From Xylanimonas allomyrinae (GTDB lineage Bacteria; Actinomycetota; Actinomycetes; Actinomycetales; Cellulomonadaceae), in the NCBI RefSeq assembly GCF_004135345.1, contig NZ_CP035495.1, forward strand, positions 2,480,001 to 2,544,000: DNA of 64,000 nt, in the 5' to 3' direction. The translations under genes were made by a program, and so were the position numbers. Shown here one piece after another: positions 28,397 to 41,880 of the stretch. The notes under the pieces are model-generated. The model did no database searches. It was not told the DNA's origin and worked only from the letters and a program-made list of their open reading frames with translations. Numbering within the stretch: position 1 is the stretch's first letter; every line of letters starts with the position of its first letter.

Positions 28397-29391
28397 GCGG
28401 CCCTCCCGAGGGCGGTCGTGCGCCGGGCGGCCGGCGCACGGCGGGGGCGGAGCACACCGGTGAGGTCGATGCGCGGGTCGAGCAGCGGGTAGGCCAGGTC
28501 GACGGCGAGGTTGACGACGACGAACACGGCCGCCGCGACGACGACGAGGCCCTGGACCACGGGGATGTCCTGCGTCGTGACCGCCTGCTCGACGAGGCGG
28601 CCGAACCCTTGGCGGGAGAACACCGTCTCGGCGACGACGGACCCGGCCAGGAGCTGGCCGACCAGCACGCCCAGCACGGTCAGGACGGGCAGCACCGCGT
28701 TGCGCAGCACGTGCCGCCCGAGCACCCGGCCGCGTGAGGCGCCTTTGGCGAACGCCGTCTCGACGTAGGGCGAGCGCCAGGCGGCGCCCAGCCCTTGCGA
28801 GAGCACCTGCGCGACGGTCGCGGCGCCGGGGATGGCGAGCGTCACGGCCGGCAGCACGAGCGACGCGAAACCGTCGTTGCCCACGGCGGGGAACCAGTAC
28901 CAGCGGAAGGAGAAGAGCTGGAGCAGCAGCAGCCCCACCCAGAAGCCGGGCACGGCCACGCCGAGCGGCGGCAGGGCGAGCAGCAGCCCGCGCAGGCGGC
29001 TCGACCGTGTCCACGAGGCGAGCACCGCGGTGCCGCCGCCTACGGCGACGGCCAGGACGAGCGCGAACGCCGCGAGCGCCGCCGTCTGCGGGAAGGCCTG
29101 CGCGATCAAGGTCCGCACGGGCGCCCCCGAGGTGAGCGACGTGCCGAGGTCGCCGGTCACGGTGTGGCCGAGCTGGCTCAGGTACTGCTCGACGGGGCCG
29201 CGGTCGAACCCGTACTGGGCCCGCAGGGCTGCGGCCTGGGCGGGGTCCACCGTCTGACCGGCCGACGCGTTGTCGAGCATCACGCTCACGGGGTCGCTCG
29301 GGAGCAGGTACAGGACCACGAAGGACACCGTGACGGCGGCCCACAGGACGGCGACGGCCGCGACGACCCGGCCCAGGACGTAGCGCGTCAT
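28393..29391 (-). CDS. family-5 ABC importer permease (DppB-type)
   Basis: A 332-residue DppB-type permease with the characteristic N-terminus TRYVLGRVVAAVAVLWAAVT, a long first periplasmic loop containing QYGFDRGPVEQYLSQLGHTV and GDLGTSLTSG, and the coupling loop VETAFAKGASRGRVLGRHVL. It starts one base after the stop of the binding-protein gene and overlaps the next permease. Six membrane helices are expected. The tail is Arg/Ala-rich and cytoplasmic. Confidence 0.94.
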   Translation of the reverse strand: MTRYVLGRVVAAVAVLWAAVTVSFVVLYLLPSDPVSVMLDNASAGQTVDPAQAAALRAQYGFDRGPVEQYLSQLGHTVTGDLGTSLTSGAPVRTLIAQAFPQTAALAAFALVLAVAVGGGTAVLASWTRSSRLRGLLLALPPLGVAVPGFWVGLLLLQLFSFRWYWFPAVGNDGFASLVLPAVTLAIPGAATVAQVLSQGLGAAWRSPYVETAFAKGASRGRVLGRHVLRNAVLPVLTVLGVLVGQLLAGSVVAETVFSRQGFGRLVEQAVTTQDIPVVQGLVVVAAAVFVVVNLAVDLAYPLLDPRIDLTGVLRPRRAPAARRTTALGRAA

Positions 29392-29392
29392 G

Positions 29393-31039
29393 TCAGCCCT
29401 GCTCCACCCACGCGTCGTGGAACAGCAGGCGGCTGGAGGCGTCGAACGTGACGCCGTGGACCTTCGCGCCCACGCCGATGGACTGCGCGAGCTCGAAGAG
29501 CGGGATGGCGTAGCCCTGGTCGACGATCTGGCGCTGTGCCTGCGCGATGGTGTCGGCGCGCTGCGCGGCGTCGGACTGCGTGAGCTCGGCCGCCAGCAGC
29601 GGGTCGAGCGCGGGGTCGGCGGGGCGGCGGTTGCGGTTGCCTTCGGCGGCGGGGAACTGCGTGCGCAGGATGTCGCCGTCGGCGCGGGTGACGTTGTAGT
29701 AGTAGGTGTCGTAGTCGCCGCTCTTGTCGAGCGCCGACTGCTCGGCGGGGGTGACCTGGCGCAGCGTGAGGTCGACGCCGACGGCGCGCAGCTGCTGCTG
29801 GGCGAGCTCCAGGACGGCCTGCGAGCCGGTGAACAGCGGGGCGTAGACGACGTCGAACGTGGCCTTCTGGCCGTCCTTCTCGCGGATGCCGTCGGCCCCG
29901 GGCTTCCATCCGGCGGCGTCGAGGGCGGCCTTCGCGGCGTCGGGGTCGAACGCCAGGTCCTGCGACAGGTCGGTGTACCCGGGTGTGGTCGAGGCGAGGA
30001 CGCTCGTGGCGGGCTTGAACGCGTCGGACAGCACGGTGTCGACGAGCTCGGGGCGGTTGATCGCCTGGCTGACGGCGCGGCGCACGGCGACGTCGGCGAG
30101 GAACCCGCGGGTCACGTTGGGCTGGAGCACGAACGTCACGCCCGGGTTGGTGCGGGTGAGCACGGAGCCGCCGGCGGCGGAGATCTGCTGGACGTCCTGC
30201 GGCAGCACGTCGCCGACGGCGTCGAACTGGCCCGAGGCGAGGCCTCCGGCGCGCACGCCCGACTCGGGGACGATGCTGAAGTCGATCTCGTCGACGTAGG
30301 CGGGGCCCTCGTGGTCGGAGACGGCCGAGGCCCAGCCGTAGTCGGCGCGCCGGGTCAGCACGGCCCCCTGGTCCTGCGTGTAGGACTTGAGGACGAACGG
30401 GCCCGAGCCGACGATCGTGCCTTGCAGGCGCGCAGCCGCGTCGGCGCCGACCGACGCGTCGGACAGGATCGCGAGCGACACCGTCGAGGTGGCCTGGAGG
30501 AACTGGGCGTTGGGCGCGTCGAACGTGACCGTCACGGTGTGGTCGTCGACGACGGTCGCACCCTGGTACCCGGCCAGGTAGGAGGCGGCCAGCGGCGCGG
30601 AGGCGCCGAACGGGCCGGTCAGCGCGTCGAGGTTGGCCTTGACGGTGGTGGCGGTCAGCGGCGTGCCGTCGGAGAACGTGACGTCGTCGCGCAGGTGGAA
30701 GGTGAACGTCGTCAGGTCGTCGCTGACGTCCCACGACGTGGCGAGCCACGGGACGATCTCGCCGGTCTTCGGGTCCTGGTCGGTCAGCGAGTCCGCGAGC
30801 TGGCGGGCGATGTAGATGCTCACGTTGGTGCCGACCTGCTGCGGGTCGACGCCCGACGGCGAGGCGCCGAGCGCGAAGCGCAGCGTGCCGCCCGGTGTGG
30901 GGTCTCCGGTGGGCGCGGCCCCGGCGGGGCCGCCCTGGGTGGCGGCACCGCCAGGTCCGGCGCACGCGGCGAGCGCGAGCGCGGGGGCGAGCAGGGCGAC
31001 GGCGGCGACGTGGCGCCACCGGGGCGTGGTGCGTGGCAT
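29393..31039 (-). CDS. family-5 ABC substrate-binding lipoprotein
   Basis: A 548-residue binding protein of the peptide/nickel family. Signal sequence with lipobox ALAACAG, then the family-5 opening TLRFALGASPSGVDPQQVGT, the hallmark IVPWLATSWDVSDDLTTFTF, and RDDVTFSDGTPLTATTVKAN. An AGGAGAC site precedes the ATG at 31039. It heads the importer genes and follows the first LLM gene of the operon after a 155-base gap that contains a 14-bp repeat. It probably captures the compound that the LLM enzymes then oxidise; this is inference from context. Confidence 0.94.
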   Translation of the reverse strand: MPRTTPRWRHVAAVALLAPALALAACAGPGGAATQGGPAGAAPTGDPTPGGTLRFALGASPSGVDPQQVGTNVSIYIARQLADSLTDQDPKTGEIVPWLATSWDVSDDLTTFTFHLRDDVTFSDGTPLTATTVKANLDALTGPFGASAPLAASYLAGYQGATVVDDHTVTVTFDAPNAQFLQATSTVSLAILSDASVGADAAARLQGTIVGSGPFVLKSYTQDQGAVLTRRADYGWASAVSDHEGPAYVDEIDFSIVPESGVRAGGLASGQFDAVGDVLPQDVQQISAAGGSVLTRTNPGVTFVLQPNVTRGFLADVAVRRAVSQAINRPELVDTVLSDAFKPATSVLASTTPGYTDLSQDLAFDPDAAKAALDAAGWKPGADGIREKDGQKATFDVVYAPLFTGSQAVLELAQQQLRAVGVDLTLRQVTPAEQSALDKSGDYDTYYYNVTRADGDILRTQFPAAEGNRNRRPADPALDPLLAAELTQSDAAQRADTIAQAQRQIVDQGYAIPLFELAQSIGVGAKVHGVTFDASSRLLFHDAWVEQG

Positions 31040-31063
31040 GGGTGTCTCCTGGATGGGCGTGGC

Positions 31064-31105
31064 GGATCGACGTGACGGGATCGACGTGACGGGATCGACG
31101 TGGTG
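31064..31105. repeat. 14-bp direct repeat, three units
   Basis: GGATCGACGTGACG twice plus a third copy differing in the last bases, directly upstream of the binding-protein ribosome site. It lies in the LLM-to-transporter gap within the operon; role unknown. Confidence 0.8.
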
Positions 31106-31194
31106 GATCGATGCACCGGACGGGCGTGGCGTACCTGGCTGGTGGGGTGTGGTTCGGACGCCGCGGGTGCGTGGCGGGCACCCGCGGCGTGTGC

Positions 31195-32300
31195 TCAGGC
31201 GGGTTGCAGGGCCCGCACGGGAGCGGCCGGGCCGTGCAGGCCCAGGCGTTCCCGGAACGAGCCGGTGGTCTTCTCGACGGGGAACAGCCCGCGCGCCTGC
31301 AGGTCGGGCACGAGGCCGGTCACGATGGCGTCGAGGTCGGCCTCGAGCGCGGCGGGCCGCAGCACGAACCCGTCGACGGTCCCGGCGGTGACCCACTCGG
31401 CGACGACGTCGGCCAGGTGCCGCGGCGTCCCGGCGACGACGAAGGCGCCGCCCCCGGCGCTGGCGCCCTCGATGTCCTCGATCATCGCGAGCCGGGCCAG
31501 GGCGCTCTCGCGCTGGGCGGCGAGCACCACGTAGGCCTCGGCGAGCACGCGCAGCTCGTCGGGGTCGCGCCCCTCGGCGGCGGCGGCCTCGCGCACCGCG
31601 GACCGCAGCGCGAGGACGCCCGCCTGGTCGGGGGCGACGATCCGGACGACGTCGGCGACGAGCGCCGCGGCCCGTGCCCCCGTCTCGTCCGTGACGCGCA
31701 CGACGACGGGCGGGCGGCCGTGCGGCGCGGCGATCGGCTCGGCCGGGCGGCTCACGGCGAAGCGGATGCCGTCGTGGTCGAGGCGCCGCCGGCCGTCAGG
31801 GTCGCGCGTTGCGGTCCGCGCGTCGGCGTGGTCCCACAGCCGCCCGATGCGGCGGGCCGCGACGACGGCGTGCCGGGCGAGGCGTTCGTCGCCTGCGGGC
31901 AGGCCGACCTGCCAGGCGGCGCGGCCGCCGCTCGCGCGGTCGATCCCGGCGACCGCGCCTGCGATCGCGGACGGGTCGAGGTGGAGGGGGTCGACGCCGG
32001 CGACCAGGCCGATGCCCGGCGCGTGCGGCGCGACGCGGGCGGCGGCCACGGCGGCGTCGAGCCGGCCGGCGACACGGCCGCGCCCCGGGTGCAGCAGGAA
32101 GGCGGCGTCGAGCACGACGAGGTCGACGTGGCCCTGCTCGGCGGTGCGTACGAGGCGCACGAACCGCTGGCCGTCGAACGGCAGCGCGGCGATCCCGCCG
32201 CGGGTGCGGTGCGCGCCGGGCCGCGCTCCGGCGGCGGTGAGGTCGACGCCGACGATCGCGCGGGGCCGTCGGAGGGGACGGGGGCAGGAGGAAAGAGCAC
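31195..32300 (-). pseudogene. LLM class monooxygenase, first gene of the sulfur-type operon, frameshifted at its start
   Basis: An NtaA-like LLM protein. From about 32260 down to 31195 one frame is open: AIVGVDLTAAGARPGAHRTR, RLVRTAEQGHVDLVVLDAAF, ASGGRAAWQVGLPAGDERLA, and an end FRERLGLHGPAAPV. No usable start exists in that frame. The GTG at 32300, with a GGAG site, opens VLFPPAPVPSDGP in the other frame and joins it if one base is restored to the G4 run 32262-32265 (C run on the coding strand). The corrected protein is about 368 residues. The substrate pocket cannot be read. It lies 158 bases after the Cys leader peptide and is the first target of riboswitch 2. Confidence 0.78.
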
Positions 32301-32458
32301 GGGGAGGCTCCGTTCATGAGCGTCGCCGCGCCACGCGTCAGCGCGGCGGCAGGGCGACCGGGATGCACAGGACCGCACGGGGGCGGCGATGGCCGTAGGC
32401 CGGTGTGGATCGAGGGGACGGGCTCAGGCCCGCGGACCGCGCGTAGCGGCGTCGCTGG

Positions 32459-32494
32459 TCAGCGACAGCAACAGCGACACTGGCTCCGGTACAT
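32459..32494 (-). CDS. Cys-rich leader peptide MYRSQCRCCCR
   Basis: An 11-residue ORF with a very strong ribosome site (AGAGGAGGAACG) before its ATG. Four of the last six residues are cysteine. It lies about 60 bases after the SAM riboswitch and 158 before the LLM gene on the same transcript. Poly-Cys upstream ORFs are known in mycobacteria as cysteine-responsive attenuators; the same role is inferred here. Confidence 0.7.
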   Translation of the reverse strand: MYRSQCRCCCR

Positions 32495-32552
32495 CGTTCC
32501 TCCTCTTCGCCCGCGAGGGCTCGCGTGTTGTCTCACCGCTGGCGCGGCCAAA

Positions 32553-32634
32553 CCTGGTCCTCACCCGGGGCACCCACCCGCGCGGGGGGTTGCCGTCCGA
32601 CCAGCCGGGGCTTGACGTCGGAGCTCATGACCCG
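32553..32634 (-). promoter_or_regulatory. SAM riboswitch (SAM-I/IV clan) 2
   Basis: On the minus strand the core reads GGTCATGAG, then P2 TCCGAC paired with GTCGGA, the conserved GGCAACCC, a P3 of CCC/GGG pairs, TGCCCCGGGTGA and GACC closing P1 (GGTC/GACC). The CCCGG of the P2 loop can pair with CCGGG after P3 to form the clan's pseudoknot. The P1 seen is shorter than in the other two copies. It leads the ~14-kb LLM/ABC operon. The intergenic span 32301-32837 holds this, its promoter, the Cys leader and the icd promoter; nothing else is seen. Confidence 0.85.
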
Positions 32635-32659
32635 AGGCCCGGGGGCCTCGACACGCAGG

Positions 32660-32688
32660 ACACTACGGAGCGCTCGTACGCAGGGCAA
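32660..32688 (-). promoter_or_regulatory. promoter of the sulfur-type operon
   Basis: On the minus strand TTGCCC (32688-32683) and TAGTGT (32665-32660) are separated by exactly 17 bases, and the riboswitch begins about 26 bases further. Good geometry for a sigma-A-type promoter. Confidence 0.5.
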
Positions 32689-32768
32689 CGGCCGTTTCAC
32701 ATTTCGAGACATCGTTTTGAGACGCACGAAGCGCGTCGCGCATTCCGGTGAGCACGGCCCGTCAAGTA

Positions 32769-35057
<2,289 letters not shown>

Positions 35058-35073
35058 AGCGAGGCCACGCCGG

Positions 35074-35111
35074 GAGCCCCGGTCCCCCGCCGCGCGGGGG
35101 CACCGGGGCTC
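35074..35111. terminator. bidirectional terminator hairpin
   Basis: GAGCCCCGGT pairs with ACCGGGGCTC, continued inward by CCCCCGC with GCGGGGG (one bulge): about 17 bp in all. It sits between icd and the convergent small membrane gene, overlapping the latter's stop codon, so it can serve both. Confidence 0.75.
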
Positions 35112-35499
35112 ACCAGCTCCAGCCGCGCGAGGCCAGCTCCAGCTCCTCGCGGAGCCGTTCGGCCTCCGGGGTGCGGTCGGTCACCAGGTGCGGGGCCTCG
35201 ACGGGCAGGCCCGCGCGGCGGCACGCCTCCGCCAGGAGCGCGTCGTAGGCCGCCTGGGCCGCGCGCGTGTGGTGCGCGACCGCGAAACCGCGGCTCCCGG
35301 CCAGGGCCTGGATCTCGCGGGCGATCTCACCGAGGCGCAGCTGCAGCGTCAGCGTGTCGATCGGGTCGCCCGCGGCCTTGCGCCGGCGTTCCGCCCGACG
35401 ACGCAGGCGCGTGCGCACGATGGCGCACAGCAACCCGACCGCGACCGCGAGCATCGACGCCACGGACAGGCCGAGGAACATCGCGAGCTGCCACGTCAT
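35110..35499 (-). CDS. small membrane protein with a cytoplasmic helical domain
   Basis: Function unknown. 129 residues: one N-terminal membrane helix (WQLAMFLGLSVASMLAVAVG), a basic stretch (RTRLRRRAERRRKAAG), then a probably coiled-coil region rich in Leu, Glu and Arg (LTLQLRLGEIAREIQALAG). The ATG at 35499 follows AGGGAGGCGAAGG. It is transcribed toward icd and ends in the shared terminator. Codon use matches the neighbours, so it is likely a real gene. Confidence 0.7.
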   Translation of the reverse strand: MTWQLAMFLGLSVASMLAVAVGLLCAIVRTRLRRRAERRRKAAGDPIDTLTLQLRLGEIAREIQALAGSRGFAVAHHTRAAQAAYDALLAEACRRAGLPVEAPHLVTDRTPEAERLREELELASRGWSW

Positions 35500-35583
35500 C
35501 GCGCCTTCGCCTCCCTGTCCGGGCGCCGCTCTGCACCGGGAGCACCCCTGGTGCGAGCGGCCCCTCGCACCCATGATGTGCCC

Positions 35584-36519
35584 ATGACGCGGTTTCGGAG
35601 AGCGGTAGGCGCCTGGGTCGCTGCGATGACCCTGCTCGTGCTCGCCGCGTGCGGGCCGGCGGACCCGACGACGGCGGGCGCCACCGGCCCGCTCGCCACC
35701 GGCCCGCTCCCCGCAGGGACGTCGGGGCAGGTCCCGCTGGACGGCCGCCCCTTCGCGCTGACCGTCCCCGCCGGGTACGACGCGGGCACGCCGGTGCCGC
35801 TCGTCGTCGGACTGCACGGCTACACGTCGTCGGGCGCCGAGCTGGCCTCCTACCTGGGGCTCACGGCGCAGTCGCAGGACCGCGGGTTCCTGCTGGCGAC
35901 CCCCGACGGGACGCCCGACGCCGACGGCAAGCCGTTCTGGAACGCGACGACGGCATGCTGCGACTTCCACGACACCGGCGTCGACGACTCGGCATACCTC
36001 GCGCACCTCATCACGACCGTCGAGGCGCAGTACGCGGTCGACCCGGCGCGCGTCTACGTCGTCGGCCACTCCAACGGCGGGTTCATGGCGCTGCGGATGG
36101 CGTGCGAGCACGCCGACCTCGTCACCGCCGTCGTCTCGGTCGCCGGGGAGATGACCGACGACGTCTCGTCGTGCACGCCCGCACGTCCTGTGAGCGTGCT
36201 CCAGGTGCAGGGCGACGCCGACGAGACCATCCGCTACCGCGGCGGCAGCAACGGCCCGGGCCGGCGCTACCCCGGCGCGGAGCAGACGGTCGCCGACTGG
36301 GCCGGCCTCGACGGATGCGCGGCGGCGCCCCAGGAGGGGCCGGCGCTCGACCTGGAAGACACCGTGAGCGGCGCCGAGACGACGCCGCTCACGTGGTCAC
36401 CGTGCGAGGCCGGCACCGAGGTCGCGCTCTGGACGATCGCCGGCGGCCGCCATGTGCCGGCATGGTCGCCGACGTTCGGTCCGGCGCTCGCGGACTGGCT
36501 GCTCGCCCACGCCCGCTAG
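35584..36519 (+). CDS. secreted esterase lipoprotein (PHB depolymerase/feruloyl esterase-like)
   Basis: A 311-residue alpha/beta hydrolase exported as a lipoprotein (lipobox LLVLAACGP). The core includes VPLVVGLHGYTSSGAELASY (oxyanion region), the nucleophile elbow VYVVGHSNGGFMALRMACEH, and late Asp and His positions in VQGDADETIRY and IAGGRHVPAW. Six cysteines such as TTACCDFHDT suggest disulfides. This pattern is found in LpqC-like polyhydroxybutyrate depolymerase-type and feruloyl esterases; substrate is uncertain. The divergent neighbour is the small membrane protein. Confidence 0.88.
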   Translation: MTRFRRAVGAWVAAMTLLVLAACGPADPTTAGATGPLATGPLPAGTSGQVPLDGRPFALTVPAGYDAGTPVPLVVGLHGYTSSGAELASYLGLTAQSQDRGFLLATPDGTPDADGKPFWNATTACCDFHDTGVDDSAYLAHLITTVEAQYAVDPARVYVVGHSNGGFMALRMACEHADLVTAVVSVAGEMTDDVSSCTPARPVSVLQVQGDADETIRYRGGSNGPGRRYPGAEQTVADWAGLDGCAAAPQEGPALDLEDTVSGAETTPLTWSPCEAGTEVALWTIAGGRHVPAWSPTFGPALADWLLAHAR

Positions 36520-36527
36520 CGCCGTCG

Positions 36528-37487
36528 TCACCCCTCGGCGTCACGGACCACGGCGCACGCCCCCGGTCCGTACCCGGCGCCCTCCAGCACCCGCCGGGTC
36601 TCGTCGCCGACCCGGGACACCAGCGGGGTCGCCGTGGCCACGACGGGAAGCGTCTTGACGTCGACGGCCCCGGCCGACCGGAGCGCGGTGAGGCCGAACA
36701 GAGACGTCGACGTGTCGAGGCTGGTCTGACCCCCGACGTTCCACGCGAGTCGCTGGAACGTCAGCGGGGAGCGCACCCCGTGCAGTCGCGCCGCCATGGT
36801 CGAGAGCATGGCGCCCACGCCGGCCGCGCGGTCGAACGCGCCGGTGCGGTCGTCGACCTGCTGCCACACGCCGTCCACGAGCGTCTCGGTGTGCCGGGAA
36901 CGCACCAGCGACAGGGCCTGCACCCCGTCGAGGCGCTGGACCCCCGCGGGCAGGTCGAGGCCCGTGCTCAGGTCGCGCGTCGGGGCGGGAAGGGTGACCT
37001 CGACGCCGCCGACCGCGTCGACCGCGCCCGCGAAGCCGCGCATGGTCACGGCGACCAGATGGTCGGTCGGGATCCCGAGGCCCTCGCACATCCCCGTGAC
37101 GAACGCGTCCCACCCCCGCGCCACGAGAACGCCGACCCGGTCGGGCTCACCGTCGGCCGGCCGCACCCGCAGCTCGCGGGGCACCGCGAGCGCCGTCGCG
37201 TGACCGTCCTCGACGGTGAGCACGACGATGGCGTCGGCGTGCGGCGGGTCGGTGACGGCCTCCGCGATGCCGTAGTAGTCGGGCCCGTCGGGGGCGGCGT
37301 CGCGCGAGTCGAGACCGACCAGGACCCAGGTCTGCCGGTGGGTGCTGCGGGCGCCGGTCGACGCGGTCGCAGGGATCGCGACGCGGTCGACCCGGGCGGC
37401 GATCGTGGCGACGTCTGCCGCGACGGCCGCGACCAGGGCGAGGACGGCCGTCAGGACGACGGCGCGGCGACGCGGCCAGGCCGTCAC
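36528..37487 (-). CDS. LytR-CpsA-Psr (LCP) family protein
   Basis: LCP enzymes transfer lipid-linked glycopolymers to peptidoglycan outside the membrane. This 319-residue protein has an N-terminal membrane helix (AVVLTAVLALVAAVAADVAT), then the LCP core: WVLVGLDSRDAAPDG, DAIVVLTVEDG, AVPRELRVRPADG, GVEVTLPAPTRDL, and LDGVQALSLVRSRHTE, which includes the Arg pair binding the pyrophosphate. The GTG at 37487 overlaps the sortase stop, so the two are coupled. Grouping with a sortase and a secreted protein suggests cell-wall anchoring. Confidence 0.85.
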   Translation of the reverse strand: MTAWPRRRAVVLTAVLALVAAVAADVATIAARVDRVAIPATASTGARSTHRQTWVLVGLDSRDAAPDGPDYYGIAEAVTDPPHADAIVVLTVEDGHATALAVPRELRVRPADGEPDRVGVLVARGWDAFVTGMCEGLGIPTDHLVAVTMRGFAGAVDAVGGVEVTLPAPTRDLSTGLDLPAGVQRLDGVQALSLVRSRHTETLVDGVWQQVDDRTGAFDRAAGVGAMLSTMAARLHGVRSPLTFQRLAWNVGGQTSLDTSTSLFGLTALRSAGAVDVKTLPVVATATPLVSRVGDETRRVLEGAGYGPGACAVVRDAEG

Positions 37488-38242
37488 CGCTGGGCGGTGG
37501 TGGTCTCGAGCTGGGCGAGGACCACGATGTTGTCCTCGGCGTACCCGGCGCCGGTCAGCGCAGCACCGGCGCGATGGTCGCAGGTGACCAGCAGCAGGCG
37601 CCCGGGGACCTGCTCGACCGCCTTCGGCAGGCTCGTGTAGCCGTCCTTGCCGACCGTGATCACCTCGTGCACGTCGTAGGTCAGGGGGCCCGCGCTCGTG
37701 GTGATCTCGATCGTGTCGCCCGCCGCGAGCTCGCCGATGCGGGAGAAGATCGCCGTGCCCGTCGCGTCGGCGTGCCCGAAGAGGTACACGTTCTGCTGGG
37801 CCTGAGCCGAGGGGGCCGCGCCGTAGAGCACGCCGTCGCTCGCGCCCTGCTGCCACACGACGTCGGCGAGGTCGACCGGGTCGATGCACACGATTCTGCC
37901 GTCCACCAGGCACGGCGTCCCTGCGACCTCGTCATACCCCTGAGCGGCCTCTTCGGCCGTGTAGGCGTGCAAGGGGGCGTCGATCCCCAGGCTGGAGATG
38001 GTCAGCTGCGGGGCCTGGCCGAACGCGAGGGACGTAGCCGTGGGCAGCGGGGCCGCCGGCGTCGCGCTCGCGGTCGGTGAAGCCGCTGCCACCGGATCGG
38101 GCTTCGGCGCGTGCCCGAAGACGAGGACGCAGGCCGCCACGACGACTGACACACAGGCGACGGACACCAGGGCGAGCGTGACAGCGGCCCGCCGACGCGG
38201 TGCGCGTCGACGGGCCGTTGCGTGATTCGGAGCTTCGCCCAC
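37484..38242 (-). CDS. sortase (class E/F-like)
   Basis: Sortases join surface proteins to the cell wall. The 252-residue protein has an N-terminal membrane helix (ALVSVACVSVVVAACVLVFG), a Pro/Ala-rich linker, and the sortase barrel with catalytic His157 (YLFGHADATG) and Cys221 (LLLVTCDHRAG). The position of the usual catalytic Arg (YRDN-type motif before the last strand) reads GYAEDNIVVLA, so that Arg appears replaced by Ala; Arg224 might substitute. The start is GTG 38242, one base after the preceding gene. The preceding secreted protein lacks a clear LPxTG signal. Confidence 0.85.
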   Translation of the reverse strand: MGEAPNHATARRRAPRRRAAVTLALVSVACVSVVVAACVLVFGHAPKPDPVAAASPTASATPAAPLPTATSLAFGQAPQLTISSLGIDAPLHAYTAEEAAQGYDEVAGTPCLVDGRIVCIDPVDLADVVWQQGASDGVLYGAAPSAQAQQNVYLFGHADATGTAIFSRIGELAAGDTIEITTSAGPLTYDVHEVITVGKDGYTSLPKAVEQVPGRLLLVTCDHRAGAALTGAGYAEDNIVVLAQLETTTAQR

Positions 38243-38243
38243 G

Positions 38244-39028
38244 TCAGAGGACGACGTCGTTGGCTGCGCTGGGCAGGACCCCGGCGCCGCTCGGCGACTT
38301 GGCCGGCGCGGTCGGAACGAACGTCGGCGGGGCCGGCGCGGCCGGGACCGGAGCAGCGGTGGCGCTGACGACGGTGAACGGCAGTTCCACGGCGCCCTTC
38401 GTGCTGACACCGACCAGGCGCAGCGTGTGGGCACCGAGCGTGCTGCCGTTGCCGGTCGCAAAGGTTCCCGAGATGGTGCCGTCGGCATCGGCCGTGTCGG
38501 TCGCGAACCGCTCGCCGTCGAGGTAGACCTCGATCGACTCGCCCGGCGCGAAGCCGCCCGCGGTGACCGCGGTCTCCTGACCGGTGATCAGAAGCGACGT
38601 GTCCTCCATGGCCCCCGACAGCTTCGCCAGCGTGGTCCAGCCACCCGATGCCGGCGCGCCGGTCGCGCCGGCATAGTCGATGCAGTGGGCGGTGTAGGTC
38701 CACGTGCCCACGGTGGCGCCGTCGATGATGGTCCCTACAACGGCCCACGACCCGTCGTCTTCGAGGTCGTACACGCCGCCCTCGTTGTCGACAACCGTCC
38801 CGTTGTACGTCGCGGTCAGTTCGACATAGCCAGTCTCGCCCGTCAGCCCCGAGCACGTCCCCCGATGGAGACGGCGTCGCCGTAGCGGACGTACTGCGTG
38901 GCCGGCGTGAAGGTGATCGTCGCGTCGGCGGGCGCGGCATCGGCAGTCGCGGCGCCCGCTCCCATGACAAGAAGGCCGACCATGGGGGCGACGAACCCCG
39001 CTCGGCGCAGTGACAGAGAACCGCTCAC
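38244..39028 (-). pseudogene. secreted Ig-like protein upstream of the sortase, frameshifted
   Basis: Function unknown. The GTG at 39028 (GGGGAG site) opens a signal peptide ending near ADAAPADA, followed by TITFTPATQYVRYGDAVSIG. The frame then stops early because the G5 run (plus 38859-38863) is one base short. In the corrected frame it continues TCSGLTGETGYVELTATYNG and VYDLEDDGSWAVVGT, then an Ig-like strand-rich domain (TAGGFAPGESIEVYLDGERF). A Pro/Ala-rich tail ends GVLPSAANDVVL, with no LPxTG and no final membrane helix. Corrected length about 261 residues. One base before the sortase start, so cotranscribed. Confidence 0.75.
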
Positions 39029-39176
39029 AGGAACTCCCCTTCGGTAGGGCGGCAGGTCAGAGCCGGGGACTGGCCGACTCACCGAAGGAACTATTCCCCG
39101 CCTTGGCGCGCACGGTGCCGCGATGTCGCAAGGAGGCTGACCGTCGTCGCACCGCGGCACGTGCGCTGCCTGGACA

Positions 39177-41480
<2,304 letters not shown>

Positions 41481-41880
41481 CAAGCTCCCTCGAGGTCGCA
41501 CTGTTGCCACGGCCGGGTGAGCTCCGCGCTGGTGAGCGGCGGTTCCGGCGTCGGCCGTGGCGGGTGTGGTGCGCGAGACGCGCGTGGACAGTCTATCCGC
41601 GCGCGGCGGCGCTCCCCGTGCCCGGGGCGCGGCGACCGGCGGCGAGTCGCCGGGCGGCCGGCTCACACGATCGAGCCGGGCGGGCCGGGCGCAGCGCCAT
41701 GGCCCGCACTCGGTCTCGCGGAGGTGATGGCCGGCGCGATGGTCGTCCCCGCGCGGCACGCGGAGCGGCCGACGACCGGTCGCCGCGCGCCAGAACCACC
41801 GTCCCCGGGCGCCAGACGGGCCGATCCTGGTCCACACGCCGGGCGGGCGCCCGACGCTTCTCCGGCAGGAGGTGGGCACG
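41481..41880. other. intergenic, no gene supported
   Basis: Contains the purL promoter region and GC-rich dyads, for example around 41635-41665 and 41705-41720. Open frames here have no coding signature. Nothing further is seen. Confidence 0.5.
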
